DNA of 64,000 bases from JANWXD01 sp035575135 (lineage in GTDB: Bacteria > Acidobacteriota > Terriglobia > Bryobacterales > Bryobacteraceae). This document shows positions 26,490-37,258 of this stretch, piece after piece. The stretch is from contig DATLYE010000017.1 in assembly GCA_035575135.1 (NCBI GenBank), forward strand, positions 108,678 through 172,677, read 5' to 3'. The number at the start of each line of letters is the position of its first letter. Positions within the stretch are counted from its first letter, which is position 1. Made by a program: the position numbers and the translations under genes. The notes beneath the pieces are model-generated. The model was given only the letters and a program-made list of their open reading frames with translations. It did not search any database and was not told the DNA's origin.

Positions 26490-27254
26490 TCACTCATAAG
26501 GCCAGGCGGGCTTCGAAAAGAGTCCGCCGTCCACCCACAGCGTCTGGCCGGTGATGAACTCGGCGGCGTCGCTGGCCAGGAAGACGACGGCGCGCGCGAC
26601 GTCGGCGGGGTAACCCACGCGTCCGAGGGGCGTCAGTCTGGCCCAGGTTCCGGCGTAGTCGCCCGCCTCCTGGCGCGTCCGTTCGATCTCGATGGCCCCG
26701 GGCGCCACGCAATTGACGGTGATGCCGTAGGGTCCCAGCTCGACGGCCGCGACCTTAGTGAACATCTCGATGCCCCCTTTGCTTGCCGTGTAATCCACGA
26801 GCTTCGGAAATGCCAGCTTGTTGCAGCCGGAGCCGATGTTGACGATGCGGCCCCCGCCCCGGCTTTTCATATGGCGCGCGGCGCGCTGGGTGCACAGAAA
26901 GCAGCCTTTGAGATTCGTGGCGATGACCCGGTCCCACTCCTGCTCGGTGAGTTCGAGCAACGATTTCCAGGTCTGTACGCCCGCGTTGTTCACCAGAATA
27001 TCGAGGTGCGGGAACTCAGCAAGGACGGTCTCGAACATCGCGTCCACGTCGCCGGACCTGCCCACGTCGGCCCGGACCGGCAAGGCGCGCCGGCCCAGGG
27101 CACGGATCTCCGCCGCCGTGGTCTCCGCGCCGGCGGCGTCGGTGAAGTAGTTCACGGCTACGTCGCAGCCGGCTCGCGCCAGTTCGAGCGCGATGCCCTT
27201 GCCTACGCCCTTGCTGGCCCCGGTGACCAGGGCCGTCTTCCCTGCCAGCACCAT
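26490..27254 (-). CDS. SDR family NAD(P)-dependent oxidoreductase
   Basis: A 254-residue classical SDR: TGASKGVGKG, NNAGVQTW, catalytic YTASKGG and PGAIEIERTR before FITGQTLWVDGG. The start ATG at 27254 is chosen because MVLAGKTALVTG is the standard N-terminus; the frame continues upstream only as a read-through of the spacer. FabG-like in shape but with no fatty-acid neighbours, so probably a sugar- or alcohol-specific dehydrogenase. The 107-base divergent gap to speA likely holds both promoters. Confidence 0.88.
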   Translation of the reverse strand: MVLAGKTALVTGASKGVGKGIALELARAGCDVAVNYFTDAAGAETTAAEIRALGRRALPVRADVGRSGDVDAMFETVLAEFPHLDILVNNAGVQTWKSLLELTEQEWDRVIATNLKGCFLCTQRAARHMKSRGGGRIVNIGSGCNKLAFPKLVDYTASKGGIEMFTKVAAVELGPYGITVNCVAPGAIEIERTRQEAGDYAGTWARLTPLGRVGYPADVARAVVFLASDAAEFITGQTLWVDGGLFSKPAWPYE

Positions 27255-27361
27255 GGCAACGATTGTAGCGAACGCCGCCGGGCAGGCTGAAAAAAAATTT
27301 CGTTCCACCTCTTGATGATGGAGCCGGTTTCGATACACACTCATAGTTGTACGGAGGTGAA

Positions 27362-29308
<1,947 letters not shown>

Positions 29309-29327
29309 CAGGGCGGTCCGGGAAGAC

Positions 29328-29996
29328 TCAAAACACGCGGCGTTTCAGGCGCGCCACGTTGAATTTCGCAGTGTCGGCCACAGCCATCACGGCCATGACG
29401 CCCGCCTGGACGGGGTCGGTGACCACAAGATCCGCCGCATCCGGCACGCTGCCGGCCATATTCAGGCTGATCACGAGCAGGCCCTGAGCGCGCACTTCGC
29501 GCACTGCTTTCTCGATCTCTCCTCCCATGAGCGAACCGGCCAGCACCAGGACTCTGGCGCGGGGCAGACGAGCCACGGCCCGGACGGCGTCCGCCAGGGG
29601 CTGCTCGCCCACCAGGGGGATCGTGTCCACGGAGATCCGCTCGCCGCGGATGTTGTGCCGGTCGGCTTCCGAGATGGCGCCGATGGCCACCTGGCCTACC
29701 TGCGCCCCGCCGCCGATGATGATGATCCGCTTGCCGTAGATCTTCTGCATGGTGTTGACCTGGGCGGCTTCCCGGACCACGGGCAGGGCTCGGAGTTCTT
29801 CCACCAGCGCTTGCGCCTCTCCCGGCACGTCCAGCTCGAAGTAGACCTTGGCGTCCGGAGGACCGCTCTCGATGATTTCCACCGACGTGATATCCCCCTG
29901 GTGCCTGGCGATCACCCCCGTGAGCTGATGGAGGATGCCCGGGCCAGGGGCGGCGCGGACGACGAGCCCGATCCGGTTGGCTTCCGGTACGCTCAT
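29328..29996 (-). CDS. ACT domain protein (DUF5612-like)
   Basis: A 222-residue protein. An N-terminal ACT domain (about residues 6-75, GLVVRAAPGPGILHQLTGVIARHQGDITSVE) suggests amino-acid or metabolite binding. The C-terminal half has a glycine-rich IIIIGGGAQVGQVAIGAISEADRHNIRG and LVLAGSLMGGEIEKAV, typical of the DUF5612 group first seen in methanogens and of unknown function. It overlaps the kdsC stop as ATGA and ends an operon of gnd, KDG kinase and kdsC, so it could sense a product of that pathway. Assignment to DUF5612 is by recollection. Confidence 0.75.
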   Translation of the reverse strand: MSVPEANRIGLVVRAAPGPGILHQLTGVIARHQGDITSVEIIESGPPDAKVYFELDVPGEAQALVEELRALPVVREAAQVNTMQKIYGKRIIIIGGGAQVGQVAIGAISEADRHNIRGERISVDTIPLVGEQPLADAVRAVARLPRARVLVLAGSLMGGEIEKAVREVRAQGLLVISLNMAGSVPDAADLVVTDPVQAGVMAVMAVADTAKFNVARLKRRVF

Positions 29997-30538
29997 TCCG
30001 GCACCTCGTACTTGCGCAGGATCTCGTCCCAGTAACCCTGAGCTTTGAGCAACAGTTCCGCCACCTCCCGCACCGCGCCGCGCCCGCCCTCGCTTGCGGT
30101 GACGAAGTGGGCGCAGCGTTTCACCTCCGGCCGGGCGTTGGCGGTGGCCACCGCCAGACCGACCCGGCGCATCACGATCACGTCGGTCAGGTCGTCACCG
30201 ACGTAGGCCACCTGTTCGGGCCCGACGCCCGCCCGGCTCAGGATCTCTTCGAACACTGGGATCTTTTCGATGTGGCCCTGATAGACGTAAGCGAAGCGGC
30301 ACTGGCGGGCGCGCTCTTCGGCGGCGGGGGAAACCCGGCCGCTGATCAGACCGGTCTGGATCCCCTTCCAGGCCAGCCACTGCAGGGCAATCCCGTCCTG
30401 CGAGTCGAACGCCTTCGTCTCCACCATGCGGCCGGACGGGTCGGGCACGTTATAGAGCTTTCCGTCGGTCAGCACGCCGTCCACATCCATCAGCAGGAGC
30501 CGGATCCGCGCCGCCCGCTCGAAAACGTCCAAGGTCAT
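29993..30538 (-). CDS. kdsC: KdsC-like HAD phosphatase (KDO 8-phosphate phosphatase)
   Basis: A 181-residue type C0 HAD phosphatase. The nucleophile motif LLMDVDGVLTDG begins the chain, GLISGRVS is motif II, a Lys-containing HIEKIPVFEEIL follows, and YVGDDLTDVIVM gives motif IV. The lack of a cap domain and the length match KdsC, which dephosphorylates KDO 8-phosphate for lipopolysaccharide. The other kds genes are not in the window, so a related HAD-IIIA role is possible. Part of the gnd operon; the ACT protein overlaps its end. Confidence 0.85.
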   Translation of the reverse strand: MTLDVFERAARIRLLLMDVDGVLTDGKLYNVPDPSGRMVETKAFDSQDGIALQWLAWKGIQTGLISGRVSPAAEERARQCRFAYVYQGHIEKIPVFEEILSRAGVGPEQVAYVGDDLTDVIVMRRVGLAVATANARPEVKRCAHFVTASEGGRGAVREVAELLLKAQGYWDEILRKYEVPE

Positions 30539-30559
30539 CCTCCCCGTGCGCCGGCGACC

Positions 30560-31642
30560 TCAACGCTGAATCCGCGCCGAGCCTCCGCGTGCGAACGCGC
30601 GCACCTCGCTGAGCGTCGCCATGGTGGTGTCCCCCGGAAACGTCGTGAGTAAAGCTCCGTGCGCCCAGCCCAGCCTTAGGGCCTCTTCGGGCGGCTCTCC
30701 GGCGAGGATTCCGTAAAAGAAGCCGGCGGCGAAGCCGTCGCCGCCGCCCACGCGGTCGTAGACGTCGAGCTCGCAGGTGGGCGCAACGTAGCTGTTGCCG
30801 TTGACCCATGCGACGGCACTCCAGCTGTGGCGGTTGCTCGAGTGCACTTCGCGCAGCGTCGTGGCCACGACCTTGATGTTCGGGAAGCGGGCGATCACTT
30901 TTTCGATGGTGGCCAGGAAGGCCGCCGGATCGAGCTTGGAGGCGGCGGCCACTTCCGGACCCGGCATCCCCAGTCCCTTCTGCAGGTCCTCTTCGTTGCC
31001 CACGAGCACATCTACGTGCTCCACGATACGGCTCAGCACGGACTGGGCCCGCTCGGCGCCTCCGGAAACCTTCCACAACTTCTCCCGGTAGTTGAGGTCG
31101 AAGGAGACGACCGCGCCCGCCGTCTTGGCGGCCTGCATGCCCTCGATGATCAACTCGGCCGTGGTGGGAGACAGGGAGGCAAAGATGCCGCCGGAGTGGA
31201 ACCACCGCACGCCGCCGGCGAAAATCTGCTTCCAGTCAAAATCGCCCGGCTTGAGCAGAGCCGCAGCTTCGTTCGAGCGGTTGTAGAAGACCACCGGCGC
31301 CCGGACTCCGAATCCCCGGTCGCTGTAAACCGTGGCCATGTTCGGCCCGCGGACCCCGTCATGCGCGAAATGCTTGTAGAAGGCACGCACGCCCATGGCG
31401 CGCACCCGCTCGGCGATCAGCTCGCCGATCGGGTAGTCCACCATCGCCGTGACGATGGCCGTCCGGAGCCCGAAGCAATCGGCCAGATTGGCCGCAACGT
31501 TGTATTCGCCGCCGCTCACGTGGATCCGGCACTCAGCGGCTTTGCGGAACGGAATCGTCCCCGGATCCAGGCGGTGAACGAGGGCGCCGAGGGAGACCTC
31601 ATCGAGCTCCGCCTGCGGTAACAGATTCAGACCATAACCCAT
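30560..31642 (-). CDS. PfkB-family sugar kinase (2-keto-3-deoxygluconate kinase-like)
   Basis: A 360-residue ribokinase-like kinase. Substrate-site segment GGEYNVAANLA, DLNYREKLW and TTLREVHS resemble KDG kinases, and the anion hole is DRVGGGDGFAAGF, where the usual GAGD is GGGD. It keeps the catalytic Asp. The start ATG at 31642 (MGYGLNLLP) is chosen; a frame start at 31738 would overlap the 6-phosphogluconate dehydrogenase by 56 bases. Downstream of gnd and upstream of kdsC, so it may supply an Entner-Doudoroff-type branch. A second paralog is at 44858. Confidence 0.85.
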   Translation of the reverse strand: MGYGLNLLPQAELDEVSLGALVHRLDPGTIPFRKAAECRIHVSGGEYNVAANLADCFGLRTAIVTAMVDYPIGELIAERVRAMGVRAFYKHFAHDGVRGPNMATVYSDRGFGVRAPVVFYNRSNEAAALLKPGDFDWKQIFAGGVRWFHSGGIFASLSPTTAELIIEGMQAAKTAGAVVSFDLNYREKLWKVSGGAERAQSVLSRIVEHVDVLVGNEEDLQKGLGMPGPEVAAASKLDPAAFLATIEKVIARFPNIKVVATTLREVHSSNRHSWSAVAWVNGNSYVAPTCELDVYDRVGGGDGFAAGFFYGILAGEPPEEALRLGWAHGALLTTFPGDTTMATLSEVRAFARGGSARIQR

Positions 31643-31682
31643 CCGTGTTGCTGCTCCTGTATTGGGAATTTCGGACTGCGCC

Positions 31683-33095
31683 TCAGGCTGTCCATTCGGT
31701 GTGGAAGAACTGTCCCCGTGGCTTGTCCACTCGCTCATAGGTGTGAGCGCCGAAGTAATCCCGCTGCGCCTGGATCAAGTTGGCCGGCAGGCGCTCGGAA
31801 CGGTAGCTGTCAATGTAGCCGAGCGCGGCGGCCATCCCGAGGCAGGGCACGCCGTGTTCGGCCGCCGCGCACACGACCGCCCGCAGGGCGGGATGCAGTT
31901 CATTGACCAGCGCGGCGAAGCGGCCATCCAGCAGCAGGTTCGCCAGATCCGCATTCTCCTGGAAAACCGTCTTGATCGCGTCCAGCAGGCGGGCCCGGAT
32001 GATGCAGCCGCCTTTCCAGGTGCGGGCGATTTCGGCAAACCGCAGCCCGTAGCCGTATTCCCGGGATGCCTCGCGCATCAGGGCGAAGCCTTGCGCATAG
32101 CTGGTCACGACCGCCAGTCGCAGGGCGTCATGGAGCAGGCCCAGGAATCGGTCCCGCTCGCCGTCGAACTGCTTGCAGGGCCCGAGCAGAACCCTGGCCG
32201 CCTGCGTGCGCTCGTCCTTGAAGGCCGACAGAATCCGCGCCTCCAGCCCTGCGTGGATCGTGGGAATCGCCACCCCCACGTCGAGCGCGTTCTGGGAGGT
32301 CCACTTGCCCGTGCCTTTCTGTCCGGCGCGGTCCAGAATGACCTCCACGAGCGGCAGGCCGGTTTCCGGATCCATCCTGGCGAGAATGTGGGCCGTGATT
32401 TCGATCAGGTACGAACTGAGAGGGCCTTCGTTCCAGCGGGCGAAAACGGGCTGCATTTCCGCCGCGCTCATGCCGAGCACGCGCTTCATGATGTCGTAGC
32501 TTTCGGCGATGAGCTGCATGATGCCGTATTCCATACCGTTGTGGACCATCTTGACGTAGTGGCCGGCGCCTCCTTTGCCCATGTAGGCGCAGCAGGGCCC
32601 GTCGTCGGTCCGGGCGGCGATACGCGTCAGAATCGGTTCCAGCAGGCGGTAGGCCTCTTCGGACCCCCCGGGCATCAGGGAGGGACCATGCAGGGCGCCT
32701 TCCTCGCCCCCGCTGACGCCCATGCCGACATAGAGGATCCCTGCGGCCTCCAGTTCGCGTCCCCGGCGGTCGGTGTCCTGAAAAAATGAGTTGCCGCCGT
32801 CCACGACAATGTCTCCGCGATCCAGCAACGGCAGGAGCTCGCCGAGCACCGCATCCACCGGTTTGCCCGCCGGAACCATCAACAGAATCTTGCGGGGCCG
32901 GGCCAGAGATGCCGCCAGTTCCTGAAGGGACGCTACGGCAGTGATGCGTTTTCCCGCCCATTTGTTTCGGGCGGCTTGGGCTTTGGCAGGATCTACGTCA
33001 TAACCCGCCACCGAAAACCCTTTGCTTTCCACGTTCAGAGCCAGATTCTGGCCCATGACTCCCAGGCCGATGATGCCGAAGTCGTACTGCGCCAT
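31683..33095 (-). CDS. gnd: 6-phosphogluconate dehydrogenase, decarboxylating
   Basis: A 470-residue enzyme of the long gnd form: FGIIGLGVMGQNLALN (Rossmann loop), MVPAGKPVD, DIVVDGGNSFFQDT, GVSGGEEGALHGPSLMPGG and VKMVHNGMEYGIMQLIAES. It oxidises 6-phosphogluconate to ribulose 5-phosphate with NADP. It is the first gene of the operon gnd, KDG kinase, kdsC, ACT protein. The divergent neighbour tilS starts 84 bases away; a TTATAAG sequence in that gap is a possible -10 for gnd. Confidence 0.95.
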   Translation of the reverse strand: MAQYDFGIIGLGVMGQNLALNVESKGFSVAGYDVDPAKAQAARNKWAGKRITAVASLQELAASLARPRKILLMVPAGKPVDAVLGELLPLLDRGDIVVDGGNSFFQDTDRRGRELEAAGILYVGMGVSGGEEGALHGPSLMPGGSEEAYRLLEPILTRIAARTDDGPCCAYMGKGGAGHYVKMVHNGMEYGIMQLIAESYDIMKRVLGMSAAEMQPVFARWNEGPLSSYLIEITAHILARMDPETGLPLVEVILDRAGQKGTGKWTSQNALDVGVAIPTIHAGLEARILSAFKDERTQAARVLLGPCKQFDGERDRFLGLLHDALRLAVVTSYAQGFALMREASREYGYGLRFAEIARTWKGGCIIRARLLDAIKTVFQENADLANLLLDGRFAALVNELHPALRAVVCAAAEHGVPCLGMAAALGYIDSYRSERLPANLIQAQRDYFGAHTYERVDKPRGQFFHTEWTA

Positions 33096-33179
33096 GCGGG
33101 CCGTCCTTTCAGGAAGGGTTACTCTCCCTTATAACACGCGCGCTGTTCGAGGCAGGACAACCGGATCCGGTTCCGTACA

Positions 33180-34616
33180 ATGAAAGCAACGAGATCCCGC
33201 CCGATGATCGAACGTGTGGCCGCCACGATCGAACGCTACGGCATGTTCCGGCCGGGGGACCGGGTCGGCGTGGCGGTCTCCGGCGGAGCGGACTCGGTCT
33301 GCCTGCTGCACGTACTCCGGGAGCTGGCGCCGCGATGGGCGCTGCGCCTCAGCGTACTGCACCTGGATCACCGCCTGCGGGGAGAGGCCTCGCGGGCCGA
33401 TGCCGAGTTCGTCCGGCAACTGGCGGCCGGGCTCAGCTTGCCTTTTTATCCGGGAGAAGCCGACGTGCGCAGTTTGCGCGAGGCGACCGGAGAGAATCTG
33501 GAGCAGGCCGCCCGCAACGCGCGGCGCGATTTTTTCCTGGGTTTTCTCCGGAGCGGCCTTCTGGATCGCGTGGCTCTGGGACACACCCGCTCGGATCAGG
33601 CCGAGACGGTGATGTTCCGGCTGCTGCGCGGCACCGGGCTCAGCGGGCTCGCTGGCATCCTGCCGGTCACGGCGGAAGGCTTTGTCCGGCCGCTTCTCGA
33701 AGTCAGCCGCCCGGAGGTGCTCGCTTATCTCGGTTCGCGGGGACTCTCTTGGCGCGAAGACGCGACCAACCGCGATCCGGCCCTGGCCCGGAACCGCATC
33801 CGGCACCAGCTCCTGCCGGCCTTGCAGCGGGACTGGAATCCTCGCCTGGAAGCGGCGCTTGCCCGGCTCGCCGCCCTCGCACAGGAAGAAGAGGACTACT
33901 GGCGCGCGGAAACCGACCGGCTGGAGGCGGCCCACGCCGTCAGGCGCGGCCGGGCGTATTTTGTTCGGGTCCGCCCCCTCAGCGAACTCCCGCGGCCCGT
34001 CGCCCGGCGTCTGGTGCGGCGCCTGATCGAGCGTGCGCGCGGAGATCTGCGGCGCATCGAGTACGAACATGTGGAACAAGCCCTGGAGCTGGCTCGCCGG
34101 GAGAAGGGCGACGGCAGGATTTGCCTGCCGGGACTGGTGGTCTGGCGCTCGTTCGACTGGATCCGCTTTTCCCCCTCCGGTGAGGAATTTCCGCAGGCAT
34201 TCCGCCGGGAGGTGGCGATTCCGGGCTATTATCCGCTCCCCGATGGCGGCCGATTGCAGCTCGAACTGGCCGAGGCCCGTGCAGGCGCACTGTGCGCTTC
34301 GGGTTATAATCGGGGTGGGAGTCATTTGGTTGATCGGGAACGCATCCGGGGGTTGCTCGAGCTTCGAAGCTGGATTCCCGGAGACCGATACCGTCCCGCG
34401 GGGCATACGACGGTACGAAATCTTGCCGATTTGTTTCAACGGGCCCGCATTCCCCATTGGGAACGTGGCTCGTGGCCCGTACTCGAAAGCGGAGGGCGGA
34501 TTGTGTGGTCCCGGGGCTTCGGCGCCGCAGCCGAGCTGGTTCCGGATGCTCGAACTCGTTGGGTACTAAAGATTTCCGAGGCGCCGGAATCTCCGGAAGC
34601 GCCGGGAACGTCTTAA
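33180..34616 (+). CDS. tilS: tRNA(Ile)-lysidine synthetase TilS
   Basis: A 478-residue TilS of normal length. The N-terminal PP-loop is VAVSGGADSVCLLHVL (about 30-45), followed by LDHRLRGEASRADAEFV, GHTRSDQAETVMFRLLRGTGL and REDATNRDPALARNRIRHQLLP. The C-terminal substrate-binding domain (PGDRYRP, KISE region) is also present. It makes lysidine in the CAU anticodon of tRNA-Ile, so it is essential. ATG at 33180 is preceded closely by TACAAT, which may be its -10. It is next to ftsH, a common order in bacteria. Confidence 0.94.
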   Translation: MKATRSRPMIERVAATIERYGMFRPGDRVGVAVSGGADSVCLLHVLRELAPRWALRLSVLHLDHRLRGEASRADAEFVRQLAAGLSLPFYPGEADVRSLREATGENLEQAARNARRDFFLGFLRSGLLDRVALGHTRSDQAETVMFRLLRGTGLSGLAGILPVTAEGFVRPLLEVSRPEVLAYLGSRGLSWREDATNRDPALARNRIRHQLLPALQRDWNPRLEAALARLAALAQEEEDYWRAETDRLEAAHAVRRGRAYFVRVRPLSELPRPVARRLVRRLIERARGDLRRIEYEHVEQALELARREKGDGRICLPGLVVWRSFDWIRFSPSGEEFPQAFRREVAIPGYYPLPDGGRLQLELAEARAGALCASGYNRGGSHLVDRERIRGLLELRSWIPGDRYRPAGHTTVRNLADLFQRARIPHWERGSWPVLESGGRIVWSRGFGAAAELVPDARTRWVLKISEAPESPEAPGTS

Positions 34617-34667
34617 TGGGCAGAAGGGCATAGCCCGAAGGCACGCTTCCGGCGGCCGGGAGGAGTG

Positions 34668-36581
34668 ATGAATAACAGTAACGTCAAGACGGCGATCCTT
34701 TGGGCGGTTCTGATTTGCGTTGCCGTGCTGCTATGGATTGTGGTGCGCACCGGCAAGGCCCGCCCGGAGATTCCGATTACCTTCAGCCGCTTCCTCACCG
34801 ACGTGGAGGCGGGAAAGGTCGAATCGGTCACGATTGCCGGCACCGAGGTACGCGGTGTTTATAAAGACAAGACCGGCCTGCGGACGCTGATTCCCGTCAA
34901 CTACCCCGACGTCTACAAACTGCTGCGCGAGAAGAATGTGGAGGTGGAGATCAAGGAAGCCGGTTCCTCGCACTGGGTCTCCATCCTGATTAACGCCATT
35001 CCGTTCATCCTGCTGCTGGCGTTCTGGATTTTCATGATGCGCCAGATGCAAAGCGGGGGCAACAAGGCTCTGAGTTTCGGTAAGAGCCGCGCCCGGCTGC
35101 ATTCTTCGCAGCAGAAAAAGGTGACTTTCAAGGACGTGGCGGGTGTAGACGAGGCCAAGGAGGAGCTGCAGGAGATCATCGAGTTTCTCAAGGAGCCGCA
35201 GAAGTTTCAGAAACTGGGAGGCCGCATCCCCAAGGGCGTGTTGCTGATCGGGTCGCCGGGAACGGGCAAGACGCTGCTGGCGCGCGCGGTGGCGGGCGAA
35301 GCTAACGTCCCCTTCTTCTCCATCTCGGGTTCGGACTTCGTCGAGATGTTTGTGGGCGTCGGCGCCAGCCGTGTGCGCGACCTCTTCGAACAGGGCAAGA
35401 AAAACGCGCCGTGCATCATCTTCATTGACGAAATTGACGCGGTGGGCCGGCACCGGGGGGCGGGTCTGGGCGGCGGCCACGATGAGCGCGAGCAGACGCT
35501 GAACCAGTTGCTGGTCGAAATGGACGGCTTCGAATCGAACGACGGCGTCATTCTCATGGCGGCCACCAATCGCCCGGACGTCCTCGACCCGGCTCTGCTC
35601 CGCCCGGGACGCTTCGACCGGCGCGTGGTGGTGGGCCGGCCCGACGTCAAGGGGCGGGAGGAGATCCTCAAGGTGCACACCCGCAAGACTCCGCTGGCCG
35701 ATGACGTTGACCTCTCGGTGATCGCCCGGAGCACGCCGGGCTTTGCGGGCGCCGACCTGGCCAATCTGGTTAACGAAGCGGCTCTTCTGGCCGCCCGCCA
35801 GAACCGCAAGGTCGTCACCATGGCCGACTTCGAGCTGGCCAAGGACAAGGTGCTGATGGGCGTGGAGCGCAAGTCGCTGATCATCAGCGAAGAGGAAAAA
35901 CGCAACACCGCCTACCACGAGGCGGGCCATGCGCTGGTTGCGGCCATGCTGCCGAGCGCCGACCCCGTCCACAAGGTGACGATCATCCCCCGCGGCATGG
36001 CCCTCGGCGTCACCATGCAGCTGCCGATGGACGACAAGCACTCCTACACGAAGGAGTATCTGGAGGCGCAGCTGGCGATTCTGATGGCGGGGCGGATCGC
36101 CGAAGAGAAATTCATGCACCACATCACGACGGGCGCTGGCAACGACATTGAGCGCGCCACCGAACTGGCCCGCAAGATGGTCTGCGAGTGGGGCATGAGC
36201 GAAATGGGTCCGCTCAGCTTCGGCAAGAAGGAGGAGCAGATTTTCCTGGGCCGGGAAATCGCCCAGCACCGCGACTACAGCGAACAGACCGCGATCGAGA
36301 TTGACCGCCAGGTGCGCAAGCTGGTGGAGACCGCCTACCAGCGCGCCTCGCAGATCATCGAAGAGCACTCCGACGCGCTGGTGCGCATCGCGGAGGCCCT
36401 GCTGGAGCGCGAAGTCCTCGAGGGAGCCGAAGTCAAGCAGCTCATCGAAGGCATCCCCCTGCCGGCACGGTCGCCGGCCGCGCCGCCGAGCGGGGACAGC
36501 GGCACGCAGCCCGTGTTGCGCCCGGAAGGCGGGCGCCGCGTGCCGGGACTTCGTGAGGGGGAGCGGCCGCAGCCTGCGTGA
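34668..36581 (+). CDS. ftsH: ATP-dependent zinc metalloprotease FtsH
   Basis: A 637-residue membrane AAA+ protease: two transmembrane helices (about 8-26 and 105-123), AAA module with Walker A GSPGTGKT, Walker B IIFIDEIDAVG and SRH TNRPDVLDPALLRPGRFDRR, then the peptidase HEAGH. The usual GPPGTGKT has Pro where this protein has Ser. It degrades membrane and regulatory proteins. The ATG at 34668 is preferred over an adjacent GTG because GGAGG lies four bases before it. Its stop overlaps the next GTG start. Confidence 0.96.
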   Translation: MNNSNVKTAILWAVLICVAVLLWIVVRTGKARPEIPITFSRFLTDVEAGKVESVTIAGTEVRGVYKDKTGLRTLIPVNYPDVYKLLREKNVEVEIKEAGSSHWVSILINAIPFILLLAFWIFMMRQMQSGGNKALSFGKSRARLHSSQQKKVTFKDVAGVDEAKEELQEIIEFLKEPQKFQKLGGRIPKGVLLIGSPGTGKTLLARAVAGEANVPFFSISGSDFVEMFVGVGASRVRDLFEQGKKNAPCIIFIDEIDAVGRHRGAGLGGGHDEREQTLNQLLVEMDGFESNDGVILMAATNRPDVLDPALLRPGRFDRRVVVGRPDVKGREEILKVHTRKTPLADDVDLSVIARSTPGFAGADLANLVNEAALLAARQNRKVVTMADFELAKDKVLMGVERKSLIISEEEKRNTAYHEAGHALVAAMLPSADPVHKVTIIPRGMALGVTMQLPMDDKHSYTKEYLEAQLAILMAGRIAEEKFMHHITTGAGNDIERATELARKMVCEWGMSEMGPLSFGKKEEQIFLGREIAQHRDYSEQTAIEIDRQVRKLVETAYQRASQIIEEHSDALVRIAEALLEREVLEGAEVKQLIEGIPLPARSPAAPPSGDSGTQPVLRPEGGRRVPGLREGERPQPA

Positions 36582-37258
36582 TTCCCGCGTTTCCGGTCTA
36601 CCTGTTCGACGTAGACGGCACGCTGCTGGACTCGGCTCCGGACATCTGCGCCGCACTTCAGGGCGTGCTCGACGGCCTGGTTCCCGGCGGAGTTCCCGAT
36701 CCATTGCTCCGCGCCTACATCGGCCGCCACCTTTCCGACCTGTTCGGCGACCTGCTGCCGGGATCGCCCGGCGAGGTCATCCAGGGGCTGATCGAACAGT
36801 ACCGCTCCGCCTACCGCGGACGGCGGCACGCCTCGACGACGATCTTTCCCGGCGTTGCGGAGGCCCTCGAGCGGCTGGGCGGCCGGAAGTCCACGGCGAC
36901 AACGAAGAGCACGCCCGGCACGGTCGAAGTGCTGGAGAGGTTCGGGCTGCGCGAATACTTTGACCATATCCAGGGAACGGACGGCTTTCCCAGCAAGCCG
37001 GCGCCGGATGTGATCTTCCGGGCGCTCGAGGCCCTCAGGGCGCGTCCCGAGGAGTGTCTTCTCGTGGGAGATTCGCCCGCGGACATGGAAGCCGGACGCA
37101 GAGCCGGCGTGCGGATCTGCGCCGTGCGCTACGGCTACGGCGATCCCGGCGAACTGGCGCGCTGGCAGCCCGATTACTGGGTCTCGGACCTGCGCGAACT
37201 GGTGGGAAACGGCTCGGTAACGGCGAGCTGCGATCGCCGTAGTCATTCGATGCGGTAA
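36578..37258 (+). CDS. HAD hydrolase, phosphoglycolate phosphatase-like
   Basis: A 226-residue HAD subfamily IA phosphatase. Motif I LFDVDGTLLDS, motif II in KSTATTKSTPG, the Lys motif FPSKPAPD and motif IV LVGDSPADMEAGRRAG. The cap domain is helical, as in Gph. The GTG start overlaps the ftsH stop (GTGA at 36578-36581). Probably removes 2-phosphoglycolate or another small phosphate ester; substrate cannot be settled from sequence. The end overlaps the last 16 bases of the convergent glycosyltransferase gene. Confidence 0.85.
   Translation: MIPAFPVYLFDVDGTLLDSAPDICAALQGVLDGLVPGGVPDPLLRAYIGRHLSDLFGDLLPGSPGEVIQGLIEQYRSAYRGRRHASTTIFPGVAEALERLGGRKSTATTKSTPGTVEVLERFGLREYFDHIQGTDGFPSKPAPDVIFRALEALRARPEECLLVGDSPADMEAGRRAGVRICAVRYGYGDPGELARWQPDYWVSDLRELVGNGSVTASCDRRSHSMR

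Noticed and set aside
31643..31738. Longer start for the KDG-kinase-like gene
   Set aside because: It would overlap gnd by 56 bases and adds a non-conserved Ser/Gln-rich leader; ATG 31642 gives the normal family start.
34300..34312. TTATAAT-like sequence inside tilS as a promoter
   Set aside because: Within a conserved coding region with no -35 and far from the ftsH start; kept out as chance.
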